Positions 35,863-46,509 are shown, counted from the first letter of the stretch. The stretch: 64,000 nucleotides of DNA from an uncultured Pelagibacteraceae bacterium (GCA_902582155.1 CACHRI010000003.1:62001-126000), one strand, 5' to 3'. Notes: generated from the sequence alone by a model not told the origin. A program made the numbers and translations.

Positions 35863-38214
35863 ATGTTTAAACTTATTAATTTTTCTTTAAAAGCTCTTAT
35901 AATTTTGATTATTTCATCATTATTTTTGTCATTCTCAGCTTTTTTTTACTTTTCATCAGGCCTGCCTGATTACAAAAAGCTTGCTAATTATCAACCTCCA
36001 ATATCAAGCCGGGTTTATTCCACTGATGGAAAATTAATTGCTGAATACGCAATAGAAAAAAGACTATTCGTACCCTATGACTCAATTCCAGAAAAAGTAA
36101 TTAACTCTTTTTTATCTGCTGAGGATAAGAATTTTTTTAATCATCCTGGTGTGGATGCTAAAGGAATTTTAAGGGCAATATTAAATAATATAAAAAATAT
36201 TTTAGGTGACAAAAGATTAGAAGGAGCCTCTACAATTACTCAACAGGTAGCTAAAAATTTTCTTCTTACTAATGAAGTTTCATTAAAAAGAAAAATAAAA
36301 GAGGCAATTTTGGCTTTTAGAATTGAAAAGGCATATACAAAAAAAAGAATTCTTGAGCTATATTTAAATCAAATTTATCTAGGGCAAGGTACATATGGAG
36401 TCGCAGCTGCTAGTTTAGAATATTTTGATAAATCAATTAAGGATTTAAATTATGAAGAGGCTGCATTGCTTGCTGCTTTACCGAAAGCTCCTAGTCGCTA
36501 TAATCCCATCAAAGATCCAGAGGAGGCAAAATTTAGGAGAAATTTAGTTTTAAAAAACCTTAACCAAAATGGATTTATTAATGATAAAGAATATTTAACA
36601 CTTAAAGAAAAAACAATTAAAGTCAAAAGAAGAAAAATTGAAATTGTAAATGAAGCTAATTCTTATACTGAAGAAGTAAGAAGATTAATTAAGGATAAGT
36701 ATGGTTTTGAAAAACTTTATACAGAAGGTTTAAGTATAAAATCTCCGCTTGATATCAATTTTCAGATCGAAGCAATAAAAGCTTTGAGAAATGGCATAGA
36801 AGCTTATGACAGGAGACATGGATGGAGAGGTCCATTGCTAAATAAATTTGAAGATAAAAACTGGAAAGAAAAAATTAAAAATAAAAACATTGACCCTACT
36901 TTAAATTGGCAAATAGCCGAAGTAACAGACTTAAACGAAGATTTTTTAAATTTGAAAACAAAAAAAAATGGTGAAGTGAAAATTTTTAAAAGTGAATTGA
37001 TTTGGGCGCTTAAAAAAAAAGAGATTGAAGATATTTTTTCTTTAGGAGATTTTGTTTATATAAAGTCAGAAAAAAACAAATGGGTATTAAAACAACACCC
37101 AAATGTAAACGGAGGAATAGTAGCTCTTGACCCTTTCACAGGCGAGGTAAGAGCTTTAGCAGGAGGGTACAGTTACATCTCTAGTGAATTTAATAGAGTG
37201 ACCCAAGCAAAAAGACAACCAGGATCAGCTTTTAAACCATTTGTTTATGCTGCAGCAATTGAGAATGGCTTGGCTCCAAATTCGATAGTATTAGATGCTC
37301 CATTTATATCTGAACAAGGAATAGGTTTAAAAGATTGGAAACCAGAAAATTATGGTAAAAAATTTTACGGCCCCTCAACTCTAAGAAAAGGAATAGAATA
37401 TTCGAGAAATTTAATGACGGTAAGGATAGCAAAAAATCTTGGTATGGATCAAATCCTTGAGTTATCAAAAAAATTAGAAATATACGATGAAATTCCAGAA
37501 TTATTATCTATTTCTTTAGGATCTGTTGAAACATCATTGCTTAATTTAACTGCAGCTTACGCAACCTTTGTAAATGGAGGAAAAAAAATTAAGCCTGTTT
37601 TAATTAATCGAATTCAGGATCGAAGAGGGAAAACAATATTTTCATCTAATTTTGCAAAATGTAAAGGGTGTGACAGGTTTTCAGAGAATAAAATTAATGA
37701 GGGATTACCTGAGATAAATCTTACAAATGATCAAGTCATTAGTGAACAAACTGCATATCAAATTACCTCAATATTAAAAGGCGTTGTAACTAGAGGAACT
37801 GGTAAAAAACTTAAAGATCTAAAAGTACCCTTAGCTGGAAAAACCGGAACAACAAACAAAAATTTTGATGCTTGGTTTATAGGATATAGTTCAAATTTAG
37901 TAGTTGGAGTATATGTTGGCTTCGATAATCCAAAAACACTAGGAAAATTCGAAACTGGTTCAAAGGCCGCTTTACCAATTTTTAAAGATTTTGTTAAAAA
38001 TGCATTATACATTGAGGACTTTAAAGAATTTGAAGTGCCTAATGGTATTTATTTTGCTCCTATAAATTATAATACAGGAAAGCAAACGGATTTTGATGAT
38101 AAAAATTTTATTTTAGAAGCTTTTAAAAAGGAAGATATTAACAATTTAAATAATAACCAATTAATTTCAGATTACAATTATGATAATCTAATTAAGTTTA
38201 GACAGTTTTATTAA
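35863..38214 (+). CDS. mrcA: Class A penicillin-binding protein 1A
   Basis: This 783-residue bifunctional peptidoglycan synthase has an N-terminal membrane anchor (about residues 10-32) and a GT51 glycosyltransferase domain. The catalytic Glu of that domain is in SAEDKNFFNHPGVD, and EGASTITQQVAKN is also present. A linker and a transpeptidase domain follow, with the acylated Ser in PGSAFKPF and the KTGTT motif near the C terminus. It polymerises and crosslinks murein in the periplasm. The amidase gene that often lies between rne and mrcA in alphaproteobacteria is absent. The stop shares a base with the prfB start (TAATG). Confidence 0.95.
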   Translation: MFKLINFSLKALIILIISSLFLSFSAFFYFSSGLPDYKKLANYQPPISSRVYSTDGKLIAEYAIEKRLFVPYDSIPEKVINSFLSAEDKNFFNHPGVDAKGILRAILNNIKNILGDKRLEGASTITQQVAKNFLLTNEVSLKRKIKEAILAFRIEKAYTKKRILELYLNQIYLGQGTYGVAAASLEYFDKSIKDLNYEEAALLAALPKAPSRYNPIKDPEEAKFRRNLVLKNLNQNGFINDKEYLTLKEKTIKVKRRKIEIVNEANSYTEEVRRLIKDKYGFEKLYTEGLSIKSPLDINFQIEAIKALRNGIEAYDRRHGWRGPLLNKFEDKNWKEKIKNKNIDPTLNWQIAEVTDLNEDFLNLKTKKNGEVKIFKSELIWALKKKEIEDIFSLGDFVYIKSEKNKWVLKQHPNVNGGIVALDPFTGEVRALAGGYSYISSEFNRVTQAKRQPGSAFKPFVYAAAIENGLAPNSIVLDAPFISEQGIGLKDWKPENYGKKFYGPSTLRKGIEYSRNLMTVRIAKNLGMDQILELSKKLEIYDEIPELLSISLGSVETSLLNLTAAYATFVNGGKKIKPVLINRIQDRRGKTIFSSNFAKCKGCDRFSENKINEGLPEINLTNDQVISEQTAYQITSILKGVVTRGTGKKLKDLKVPLAGKTGTTNKNFDAWFIGYSSNLVVGVYVGFDNPKTLGKFETGSKAALPIFKDFVKNALYIEDFKEFEVPNGIYFAPINYNTGKQTDFDDKNFILEAFKKEDINNLNNNQLISDYNYDNLIKFRQFY

Positions 38215-39306
38215 TGCAATCTTTTGAAACAGCATACAAACAAATAAATAAAATATTAGAAAATATTAGGGGGTATCTTTGAAAAAAATGATATCAAAAA
38301 AAAACTTATATTTCTAGAGGGAGAGACTGCCAAAGAAAGTTTCTGGAAAGACCAAAAAAAAGTTAAACAAATCCTAAAAGAAAAAAAATTTTTTGAAGAT
38401 CTTTTATCATCTTACGATAACATTAGCACTGATGTATCAAATGTTAAAGAATTGCATTCTTTAGGTATAGAAGAAAAAAATCTAGAAGTTATTGCTGATT
38501 GTGAAAAAAAATTAAAATTCGTTTTGAATAATTTAAAAAAATTAGAGGTCCAATGCTTTTTATCCGGTGAAAATGATGATCTTGATATTTATCTTGAAAT
38601 ACATGCTGGCGCCGGTGGGACTGAAAGTCAGGATTGGGCAGAAATGCTTAGACGAATGTATCTAAAATGGTTTGATAAAAAAAATTTTTCTTATGAAATT
38701 ATAAGTGAGCACAGAGGTGAAGAAGCTGGAATAAAGTCTTCAACTTTAAAAATTATAGGTTCGAATTTGTATGGATTAATGAAAAATGAGTCAGGAGTTC
38801 ATCGACTTGTTAGAATTTCTCCCTTTGACAGTGGCGCTCGTAGGCACACAAGTTTTGCTAGCGTATGGGTTTATCCTGTTGTTGACGATGATATAAACAT
38901 TAAAATAGATGAAAAAGATTTAAGAATTGATACATACAGATCAAGCGGCGCAGGTGGTCAACACGTCAATACTACAGATAGTGCTGTAAGAATTACCCAT
39001 ATTCCCACAAAAATTGTTGTGCAATGTCAAAATGAAAGATCTCAACATAAGAATAAAGAAACATGTTTCAAAATGCTAAAAGCAAGACTTTATGAGCATG
39101 AGTCTCAAAAAAGAGAAAAAGAAAATGCAAAAGAGACTAGCGCAAAAACAGATATTGGTTGGGGACATCAAATTAGATCATATGTTTTACAACCTTATCA
39201 ACTAGTAAAAGATTTAAGGAATAAAACAGAAAATACTAATCCAGATGCAGTTCTTAATGGAGATATTGATACTTTTATTGAAGCTGGAGTATTAACAAAT
39301 AAATGA
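38214..39306 (+). CDS. prfB: Peptide chain release factor 2 (programmed +1 frameshift)
   Basis: The gene begins at the ATG at 38214, reads 22 codons to CTT followed by an in-frame TGA (38280-38282), and continues in the +1 frame from 38281, for 363 residues in total. The ORF track shows only the part after an internal ATG at 38452. RF2 recognises UGA and UAA stop codons; the tripeptide SPF (RISPFDSG) and the catalytic GGQ (SSGAGGQHVNT) are present. Length matches the family (365 in E. coli). It is normal, functional autoregulation and not a pseudogene. Confidence 0.96.
38267..38282 (+). promoter_or_regulatory. Programmed frameshift site of prfB
   Basis: The internal Shine-Dalgarno-like AGGGGG, spacer TAT, slippery CTT and in-frame UGA form the canonical RF2 recoding signal. 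When RF2 is scarce, ribosomes pause at UGA and slip +1 on CUU, making more RF2. The element is read directly in the sequence; the mechanism is known from E. coli. Confidence 0.95.
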
Positions 39307-41474
39307 AAAAAATATTCTTAAGCTTAATTATTCTTATAACTAGTTTAGTATTAATCACATTAAGTTTCCTAACTATTTTTGGATTTGAAACAAATAAATT
39401 TAATAATCTCTTAGAGGACAAAGTAATATTAAGCGAACCAAATGTGAAAATTAATTTGAATAAAATTAAATTTAAGATAGATATAAAAAATTTAAGTTTA
39501 TTTATTACAACAAAAAATCCTGAACTTATTTATTATGATAATAAAATTAAAATTGATAAAATAAATGCTTATATCGACGCTAAATCTTTATTATTTGGAA
39601 ATCCAAAAATAAAAAAAGTTTTTCTTGCTTCAAAAAATACTGATATAAAAGAAATACAGGATATAATAAAACTTGTTAAACCATCAACTTTTAAAAAATT
39701 TATCTTAAACGATATTGAAAAAGGCATAATAAATTTGAGTTTAGATCTGTTTTTTGATGATAACTCCCTATCAAATTTTGAAATTAATGGTTATGCAAAA
39801 AACTTTTCAGCAAATATACAAAAAGTCCAATTAAAAAACGCTAGTTTTGTTTTTTCTTCTATAAAAAAATTAAGCGAGATTAATGAATTAAGAGGATTAA
39901 TTAACGGTATACAAATTAATTCTGGTGATATCAAAATTGATTCTTCAAAATTCCTGAAGGTTAAAGGTAATTTAATTGCCGATGCAAATTTGACGAAAAA
40001 AGAAATTAGCAGAATTTATAAAAATAATTGGATCGCAGATTATGAAATTTTCAATATTAATGGCAAAGTAAACAATGAATTTGAAATAAATTTTGACAAT
40101 ACCCTCAAAGTAATTAATTACAATTTAAACCTATCTGGTGAAATAAATAAATCTGAATTTAAATTTTATTCACCAAAAAAAATATTTTTTATCAAAAACA
40201 AAATAAATCAGATAAATTTTGAAAAAGTTAAATTTGATACAACTCTTCATAAAGATAAAAAAAAGGCATTTAATATTTCAGGATTATATAACTTAAATAA
40301 CAAGTCTTCCCAAAAATTTGAATTAACAAATATATTTTCTGGTTCAGATCATAATTTAAAAATAAAAGCAAACTATTTAGGAAACATCCTTATTCCTTAT
40401 TTAAATTTCGAGACAAAAAATAAGGTAGTAAACTTTTTTACTCACATTGATATTAAAAAAAAGTCTTTCAATTTAAAAGATTTTTCTATGAGGCAAGACA
40501 AAAATGAAATTTCTATCAAAAATTTGATAGTTAAAAACAATACTCTAAGTAGTTTTGAAAATGTTTATATTAAAACTTTTAAAAATAATGAACTAAATAA
40601 TGATTTTAAAATACGATATTCCAAAAAAATTGAAATTAAAGGATCAAAATATGACGCCAGTAATCTTACAAAATTTTTAACTAAAAAAAGGAATACAGTA
40701 TTTTTAAATAACCTTAATAAGGAGATATCTGTAAATATTGATCAGATAAACACTGATGTATCTGATCAGATGAATAATTTCAGTTTAATTGGCTTTATTG
40801 CCAATGGTAAATTTAACAAGATTGTATCTAAAGGTGAATTTTCTAAAGATAAATTTCTTGAGATATCTCTACGTCAAGATGAAATTTCTAAAATGAAAAT
40901 TTTGGAAGTTTATTCTGATTTACCTAAACCATTATTATCAAATTACAAATTTTTTGACGGTTTGTCTGGTGGAAAATTGTTACTCACCTCATATTATAAT
41001 TCTGATAAAAGCAGCTCAAACTTAATCATTGAAAACTTTAAAGTAAAAAATGCCCCAGGTTTAGTAAAATTATTATCCCTTGCAGATTTTGGAGGAATGG
41101 TTGATGCATTATCTGGCGATGGTTTATCATTTGAAAAACTTGAAATGAAAATGGAAAAAAATTCAAAAGTTTTAAATTTGGCAGAATTATATGCTATTGG
41201 ACCCAGTATCTCAATTTTAATGGAAGGTTATGTCGAGTCAGAAACAGGTTTAGTTAGTTTAAGGGGAACTATGATACCAGCTAAAATGCTAAACAAATTT
41301 TTATCAAAACTTCCAATTGTTGGTGATATCTTAATTCCAAAAGAAATTGGCGAGGGATTATTTGGTATTAGTTTTAAGATGAAAGGGCCTCCAGGAAAAG
41401 TTAAAACTTCAGTTAATCCTATAAAAACTCTTACACCAAGGTTTATTCAAAAAGCTTTAAACAAGTCTAAATAA
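39303..41474 (+). CDS. AsmA-like (YhdP/DUF3971-type) envelope protein
   Basis: This 723-residue protein has one N-terminal membrane helix (about residues 4-26) and then a long, repetitive beta-rich periplasmic stretch. Near the C terminus (about residues 560-690) is an AsmA C-terminal-like block (GGKLLLTSYYN, LVKLLSLADFGGMVDAL, GPSISILMEGYVE, LSKLPIVGDIL). Members of this superfamily form hydrophobic channels thought to carry phospholipids between membranes. It overlaps the prfB stop by 4 bp, and its end overlaps tyrS by 8 bp. Confidence 0.82.
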   Translation: MKKIFLSLIILITSLVLITLSFLTIFGFETNKFNNLLEDKVILSEPNVKINLNKIKFKIDIKNLSLFITTKNPELIYYDNKIKIDKINAYIDAKSLLFGNPKIKKVFLASKNTDIKEIQDIIKLVKPSTFKKFILNDIEKGIINLSLDLFFDDNSLSNFEINGYAKNFSANIQKVQLKNASFVFSSIKKLSEINELRGLINGIQINSGDIKIDSSKFLKVKGNLIADANLTKKEISRIYKNNWIADYEIFNINGKVNNEFEINFDNTLKVINYNLNLSGEINKSEFKFYSPKKIFFIKNKINQINFEKVKFDTTLHKDKKKAFNISGLYNLNNKSSQKFELTNIFSGSDHNLKIKANYLGNILIPYLNFETKNKVVNFFTHIDIKKKSFNLKDFSMRQDKNEISIKNLIVKNNTLSSFENVYIKTFKNNELNNDFKIRYSKKIEIKGSKYDASNLTKFLTKKRNTVFLNNLNKEISVNIDQINTDVSDQMNNFSLIGFIANGKFNKIVSKGEFSKDKFLEISLRQDEISKMKILEVYSDLPKPLLSNYKFFDGLSGGKLLLTSYYNSDKSSSNLIIENFKVKNAPGLVKLLSLADFGGMVDALSGDGLSFEKLEMKMEKNSKVLNLAELYAIGPSISILMEGYVESETGLVSLRGTMIPAKMLNKFLSKLPIVGDILIPKEIGEGLFGISFKMKGPPGKVKTSVNPIKTLTPRFIQKALNKSK

Positions 41475-42702
41475 TTTTAAATTGATAATGTTTTTTTTTA
41501 CCAAAAGAAATTTTCATATTTTTATTTAAAAAATCTGAGATTTTGATAATTTTTTTTTCATCGATTTCTAACTCATCATTTATTTTGATACCATTATTAT
41601 TTATTGCACGGCGCGCTTCACTTTTTGACGTCATTATATTATTTGAGACTAAAAAATCCAAAAGATTAATGCCATCTACCAAGTCTTTTTCAAGAATGTT
41701 TTTTACCGGGAGATCTGAACTTATTTTTCCTAAAGTAAAAATATCTTTAGCGGCTTTTTCAGCCTTTAAGGCTTTAGATTTCCCATGAAGAATTTGAGTA
41801 GCCTCATTTGCTAAAATTATTTTTAATTCATTAATCTCTTTTTTTTCTTCCAAATCTTTTATTTTTTTTATATCTAAATCTGTAAAATACTTTAGAAATT
41901 TAACAACATCCCTATCATCGGTGTTTCTCCAGTATTGCCAGTACTCATAAGAGGAAAATAATTTCTCATTCAGCCATATAGCTCCTTTTTCAGTTTTTCC
42001 CATCTTTGCCCCCGAGGATAGTGTGATTAGGGGACTAGTTAATCCATATGCGTCTTTTTTTAAAACTCTTCTTATCAAATCTACTCCATTAATTATGTTT
42101 CCCCACTGATCTGAACCGCCTAATTGAAGAACACATTTTTCTTTTTGAAAAAGCTTATAAAAATCAAAGGCTTGCAAAATCATGTAATTAAATTCCATAT
42201 AGCTGAGAGACTGCTCCCTCTCTAATCTTAATTTGACGCTTTCAAATGTTAACATTTTATTTAATGTAAATTGAGAACCTATATCTCTTAAAAAACTTAT
42301 ATAATTCAATTTTCCCAACCAAGAAAAATTATTTACAAAGATCGGACTTATCTTTTTATTTTTAGTATTAAGTAAGTTTTGAAATAATTTCTTTATACCT
42401 AAAATATTTTTTTTTACTGATTTTTGATTTAAAATTTTTCTAGTAGAATCTTTTCCAGAAGGATCTCCAATTAAAGTTGTGCCCCCTCCTAATAAAACTA
42501 TTGGTTTATGCCCATGTTTTTGTAACAACCTAAGTATCATGATCTGTAATAAACTTCCCACATGTAGACTGTTAGCTGTACAATCAAAACCGATATAAGC
42601 CGAAATTGATTTTTTTGAGAGTAACAAATCCAGTTTTTCTAAATCAGTACATTGATTTAAATACCCTCTTTCTTGCATTTCGATCAAAAAAGTGCTTTTC
42701 AT
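41467..42702 (-). CDS. tyrS: Tyrosyl-tRNA synthetase
   Basis: This 411-residue class I synthetase starts at the ATG at 42702 (MKSTFLIEMQERGYLNQCTD); the ORF-track extension of 23 residues runs into the promoter. It has YIGFDCTANSLHVGSL (HIGH-type motif), GGSDQWGNI and the KMSKS-like KMGKTE, plus a C-terminal S4-like RNA-binding domain (about residues 345-405). It charges tRNA-Tyr. Confidence 0.96.
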   Translation of the reverse strand: MKSTFLIEMQERGYLNQCTDLEKLDLLLSKKSISAYIGFDCTANSLHVGSLLQIMILRLLQKHGHKPIVLLGGGTTLIGDPSGKDSTRKILNQKSVKKNILGIKKLFQNLLNTKNKKISPIFVNNFSWLGKLNYISFLRDIGSQFTLNKMLTFESVKLRLEREQSLSYMEFNYMILQAFDFYKLFQKEKCVLQLGGSDQWGNIINGVDLIRRVLKKDAYGLTSPLITLSSGAKMGKTEKGAIWLNEKLFSSYEYWQYWRNTDDRDVVKFLKYFTDLDIKKIKDLEEKKEINELKIILANEATQILHGKSKALKAEKAAKDIFTLGKISSDLPVKNILEKDLVDGINLLDFLVSNNIMTSKSEARRAINNNGIKINDELEIDEKKIIKISDFLNKNMKISFGKKKHYQFKII

Positions 42703-42759
42703 AATTCTAATAGTTATTTGGATACTATTATACAATATTTGGTATAAATAAATACTTTT

Positions 42760-43881
42760 ATGAGTAAACAATACACATGTTTAGGCTTGATGAGCGGCAC
42801 CTCAGGTGATGGAGTAGATGCATCTATAATCAGTTCTGACGGTCAAGAAAAAATATTAATAATGAAAAATAAATATTATGAGTACGATAATAACTTATAC
42901 TCTTCTTATCATAGTTTAAAAAAGAAAATAAACACATTTAAAGACTTAGAGAGCTTTTCGGAAGAAATAAAAAATTTAGAAAACAAAATTACTATTTTTC
43001 ATGCAAAAGTGGTTAAGGATATTAGTTTCAATTCAAAAATAGATCTATTAGGTTTCCATGGTCAAACTATTTATCATAATCCTAAGGAAAAAATTTCTAA
43101 GCAACTTGGTAACGGGACATTACTGGCACAATTAACAAACAATAAAGTAGTTTTTAACTTTAGAAAAAATGATATTTTAAATGGTGGTGAAGGTGCCCCG
43201 TTAACTCCAATTTTTCATTTACAAATTTTAAAATTTAAAAATATAAGTTTTCCAGCTTGTGTATTAAATATCGGAGGTATTTCGAATTTAACAGTAGCAC
43301 AAGACTCAAACTTTGATAATTTGCTAAGCAGGGATATAGGACCAGGAAATTGTTTAGTAGATCAGTGGATGCAGTCTAATTTAAATAAGAAATACGATGA
43401 AGGCGGAAAAATTTCTGCTAGAGGCAAGATTAATGAAATTATTTTGGAACAAGCATTGGAAACTCATGAAAATATCTTTCAAGATAAAAGCACCAGATCA
43501 TTTGATACTAATGATTTTGATATTTCATTTATCAGGGGTTTATCTTTAGAAGACGGAGCTGCAACATTGGTAGCGTACACAGCTAAAATAATTTCTTCTG
43601 GCATTTCATTTATGACAAAAGATCTTGCTAGACAAAACATTAAGATTTTACTTTGCGGTGGAGGAAGAAAAAATAATTTTCTCATCGATCAAATTAAACA
43701 TTATACGAAAGGAAACTTTGCATTACAAAGTACTGAAAAATTTAATTTAAATGGAGATTTTATAGAGTCCCAAGCTTTTGCCTACTTGGCAATTAGAAGC
43801 TTTTTATCTTTACCAATATCATTTCCCAACACAACCGGTTGTAATGCTCCATGTACTGGTGGAGAAATAATACAAAACTAA
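42760..43881 (+). CDS. anmK: Anhydro-N-acetylmuramic acid kinase
   Basis: This 373-residue enzyme cleaves and phosphorylates 1,6-anhydro-MurNAc released from cell-wall turnover. The N-terminal GLMSGTSGDGVDA, GFHGQTIYHNP, NIGGISNLT, and GPGNCLVDQWM are diagnostic. Its 57-bp spacer to divergent tyrS and its 4-bp overlap with the convergent hydrolase are typical of the window. Other recycling genes are not adjacent. Confidence 0.95.
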   Translation: MSKQYTCLGLMSGTSGDGVDASIISSDGQEKILIMKNKYYEYDNNLYSSYHSLKKKINTFKDLESFSEEIKNLENKITIFHAKVVKDISFNSKIDLLGFHGQTIYHNPKEKISKQLGNGTLLAQLTNNKVVFNFRKNDILNGGEGAPLTPIFHLQILKFKNISFPACVLNIGGISNLTVAQDSNFDNLLSRDIGPGNCLVDQWMQSNLNKKYDEGGKISARGKINEIILEQALETHENIFQDKSTRSFDTNDFDISFIRGLSLEDGAATLVAYTAKIISSGISFMTKDLARQNIKILLCGGGRKNNFLIDQIKHYTKGNFALQSTEKFNLNGDFIESQAFAYLAIRSFLSLPISFPNTTGCNAPCTGGEIIQN

Positions 43882-44534
43882 ATTAAAGCTGTTTTATCTT
43901 TAATATATTTTTCAATTTCATTTCTTAAATCTTTTTCTTTATCTTTAAAAAAATGATTGGCACCTTTTATTTTTGAAAAAATTACCTCAACTCCTTTTTG
44001 ACTTTTAATTCTATTGTCTAATTCATTTATACTCTCTCTGGTCACTAGCTCATCATTATCGCTGTAAACAACCTGTCCAGATGTTGGGCAAGGAGCTAAA
44101 AAAGAAAAGTCATAAACATTAGGTTGAGGAGAAATCGCTATAAAGTTATTGACCTCTGGGCGTCTCATAATTAATTGCATACAAATCAAAGCCCCAAATG
44201 AAAAACCAGATACCCAACATTGACTATAATCCATATTTTCCCTTTCGATCCAATCTAATGCTGCAGCTGCATCAGATAGTTCACCTTGACCATTATCAAA
44301 AACTCCGTCACTTTTTCCAACTCCTCGAAAATTTAATTTGATAACCGAAAAACCGTTTTCCAAAAAAGTATTATACATGAGCTGCACAATTCTATTGTTC
44401 ATTGTTCCCCCATATTGAGGATGAGGTTGAAGAACTATCGCAACTGGTGATCCAAATTTTGGATTTTTATAATATTTTCCCTCTAATCTTCCCGCTGGTC
44501 CAGGTATAAAAACTTCTAAACTTTTCTGTTTCAT
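43878..44534 (-). CDS. Alpha/beta hydrolase (COG2945-like)
   Basis: This 218-residue alpha/beta hydrolase has an oxyanion-side motif LQPHPQYGGTM, KLNFRGVGKSDG, the nucleophile Ser112 in GFSFGA and a C-terminal His in GANHFF. The Asp in YSDNDELV is a candidate third member. The family acts on esters or amides of unknown substrate. It is divergent from iscR, and nothing in the sequence fixes the substrate. Confidence 0.85.
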   Translation of the reverse strand: MKQKSLEVFIPGPAGRLEGKYYKNPKFGSPVAIVLQPHPQYGGTMNNRIVQLMYNTFLENGFSVIKLNFRGVGKSDGVFDNGQGELSDAAAALDWIERENMDYSQCWVSGFSFGALICMQLIMRRPEVNNFIAISPQPNVYDFSFLAPCPTSGQVVYSDNDELVTRESINELDNRIKSQKGVEVIFSKIKGANHFFKDKEKDLRNEIEKYIKDKTALI

Positions 44535-44610
44535 AATTAGTAATGATAATTGTTTTCAATAAAAGATTAGATTTATAACATGTTTTTATGCGGCAAATAT
44601 TTTTTTTTAA

Positions 44611-44634
44611 TTCTTAGTATTTTAGTAGGAATTA
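44611..44634 (+). promoter_or_regulatory. Candidate IscR-type operator
   Basis: TTAGTATTTTAGTAGGAAT lies 32 nt upstream of the iscR start. The right half TTAGTAGGAAT resembles the TTAGTCGGGTAT half of type 1 IscR sites, and the left half is weaker. Autoregulation of the suf operon by IscR is common, so the position fits. The match is by eye only. Confidence 0.4.
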
Positions 44635-44665
44635 AATTAAAACTATTGTAAAACAAGCCAAATTT

Positions 44666-45073
44666 ATGAAACTTACTACTAAAGGTAGATACGCTGTTAT
44701 GGCAATGGCTGATCTAGCCTCATATTCCAAAAATAAACCAGTCAGCTTGTCTGAAATTTCAGCAAGACAAAACATTTCTTTAGCATATTTAGAACAACTC
44801 TTTATTTGCTTAAAAGATAAAGATTTAGTCAAAAGCGTAAGAGGAGTAAAAGGAGGATACGCACTTAATATACCTGCTTCAGAAATAAAAATTTCAAATA
44901 TTTTTTTTGCAGTAAACGAAGAAATAAAAACATTAAATTGTAAAAAAGACTCAAAAAAAGGATGCAACAACAAATCTGTAAAATGCATTACTCATAATCT
45001 TTGGGATAAATTAGATAATCATATAAATGGTTTTTTTGAAAATATAAAATTAGAGGAGCTAGTTAAAAGATAA
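44666..45073 (+). CDS. iscR: Rrf2-family Fe-S regulator IscR
   Basis: This 135-residue winged-helix regulator starts [14 protein letters not shown], with helix-turn-helix [15 protein letters not shown] and wing [10 protein letters not shown]. Cys92, Cys100, Cys107 and His110 reproduce the 2Fe-2S ligand set of IscR (Cys92, 98, 104 and His107 in E. coli). It therefore probably senses Fe-S status and controls the suf operon that follows with a one-base overlap. RirA, the alphaproteobacterial iron regulator of the same family, is the alternative. Confidence 0.88.
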   Translation: MKLTTKGRYAVMAMADLASYSKNKPVSLSEISARQNISLAYLEQLFICLKDKDLVKSVRGVKGGYALNIPASEIKISNIFFAVNEEIKTLNCKKDSKKGCNNKSVKCITHNLWDKLDNHINGFFENIKLEELVKR

Positions 45074-46509
45074 TGAGCAGTAAAATTATAGATACAAATA
45101 AAGATTACAAATATGGTTTTACTACTGATATTGAAAGTTTTAAAGCACCCAAAGGGTTAAGTGAGGAAACAATAAAATTTATTTCTAAAGAAAAAAAGGA
45201 ACCTAAATGGCTTTTGGATTGGAGGCTTAAAGCATATAAAAGATTAAAGTCGTTAAAAGAACCTAACTGGCAAAAACCTAAGTATCCTAAAATAGATTAC
45301 CAAGATCTTTATTATTATTCTGCACCAAAAAGCACGAAAAATAAACCTAAGAGTCTAGAAGAAGTTGACCCAAAACTTATTGAAACTTACAAAAAACTTG
45401 GCATCCCTTTAGATGAACAAAAAAGATTGAGTGGAGTAGCTGTGGATGCAGTTTTTGACTCCGTTTCTGTTGCGACTACGTTTAAAGGCGAACTTACAAA
45501 AAAAGGTATAATTTTTTGCTCTATTTCAGAAGCCATACAAAAACATCCAGATTTAGTAAAAAAATATTTGGGTTCTGTAATCCCGTTAACAGATCATTAC
45601 TTTGCGACTTTAAATTCTGCGGTGTTTACTGATGGGTCTTTTGTATACATACCGCCAAACACAAGATGTCCAATGGAACTTTCTACATATTTTAGAATTA
45701 ATGCTTCACAAACGGGGCAGTTTGAAAGAACACTAATCATTGCCGATAAAGGTAGCTATGTTAGTTACTTAGAAGGTTGTACTGCACCAATGAGAGACGA
45801 AAATCAGCTTCATGCTGCTAATGTGGAACTTGTAGCTCTCGATGATGCCGAAATTAAATATTCAACTGTACAAAACTGGTATCCAGGAGATGAGGAAGGA
45901 AAGGGAGGAATATATAACTTCGTAACTAAAAGAGGGGCATGTAGAGGTAAAAATTCTAAAATTTCATGGACGCAAGTTGAAACAGGTTCTGCAATAACTT
46001 GGAAATATCCTAGCTGTATTTTACAAGGAGATAACTCCGTAGGAGAATTTTATTCAATCGCAATTACTAACAACTATCAAAAAGCAGACACCGGTACAAA
46101 AATGATACATCTAGGTAAAAATACTAAAAGCAAAATCATTTCTAAAGGTATTTCTGCAGGTAAAGCAGACAACACTTACAGAGGACTGGTCGATATTAGT
46201 AAAAAAGCTATCAACTCTAGAAATTATACTCAGTGTGACTCACTGTTAATGGGAAATAAATGTGGAGCTCATACAGTGCCCTACATTAAGAATAAAAATT
46301 CTTCTTCTACAATTGAACATGAAGCGACAACTTCAAAAATTAATGAAGAGCAGCTTTTTTACTGTAATCAACGGGGCTTAAATCAAGAAGAGGCAGTAAG
46401 TTTAATAGTAAATGGTTTTTGCAAAGAAGTTTTGCAACAATTACCAATGGAATTTGCTGTGGAAGCACAAAAATTAGTTTCTATTAGTTTAGAGGGAAGT
46501 GTTGGATAA
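45073..46509 (+). CDS. sufB: Fe-S assembly scaffold SufB
   Basis: This 478-residue SufB forms, with SufC and SufD, the scaffold on which Fe-S clusters are built. The beta-helix core includes [25 protein letters not shown], and the C-terminal [20 protein letters not shown]. It starts one base inside the iscR stop and overlaps sufC by one base. Confidence 0.97.
   Translation: MSSKIIDTNKDYKYGFTTDIESFKAPKGLSEETIKFISKEKKEPKWLLDWRLKAYKRLKSLKEPNWQKPKYPKIDYQDLYYYSAPKSTKNKPKSLEEVDPKLIETYKKLGIPLDEQKRLSGVAVDAVFDSVSVATTFKGELTKKGIIFCSISEAIQKHPDLVKKYLGSVIPLTDHYFATLNSAVFTDGSFVYIPPNTRCPMELSTYFRINASQTGQFERTLIIADKGSYVSYLEGCTAPMRDENQLHAANVELVALDDAEIKYSTVQNWYPGDEEGKGGIYNFVTKRGACRGKNSKISWTQVETGSAITWKYPSCILQGDNSVGEFYSIAITNNYQKADTGTKMIHLGKNTKSKIISKGISAGKADNTYRGLVDISKKAINSRNYTQCDSLLMGNKCGAHTVPYIKNKNSSSTIEHEATTSKINEEQLFYCNQRGLNQEEAVSLIVNGFCKEVLQQLPMEFAVEAQKLVSISLEGSVG

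Noticed and set aside
38280-38282. In-frame TGA near the start of prfB, which could be read as a pseudogene or sequencing error.
   Set aside because: The full RF2 recoding signal surrounds it and the downstream frame is intact, so it is the programmed frameshift.
44539-44557. Fur-box-like TAATGATAAT stretch upstream of the hydrolase gene near the suf operon.
   Set aside because: A similar GATAATAATGATAATT occurs in the purM/DUF2066 spacer at about 25427, with no link to iron, which shows that such matches arise easily in this AT-rich DNA.
44632-44988. 118-residue minus-strand ORF opposite iscR.
   Set aside because: It lies entirely over the well-supported iscR gene, is rich in Phe/Leu as antisense frames of AT-rich genes are, and has no family motif.
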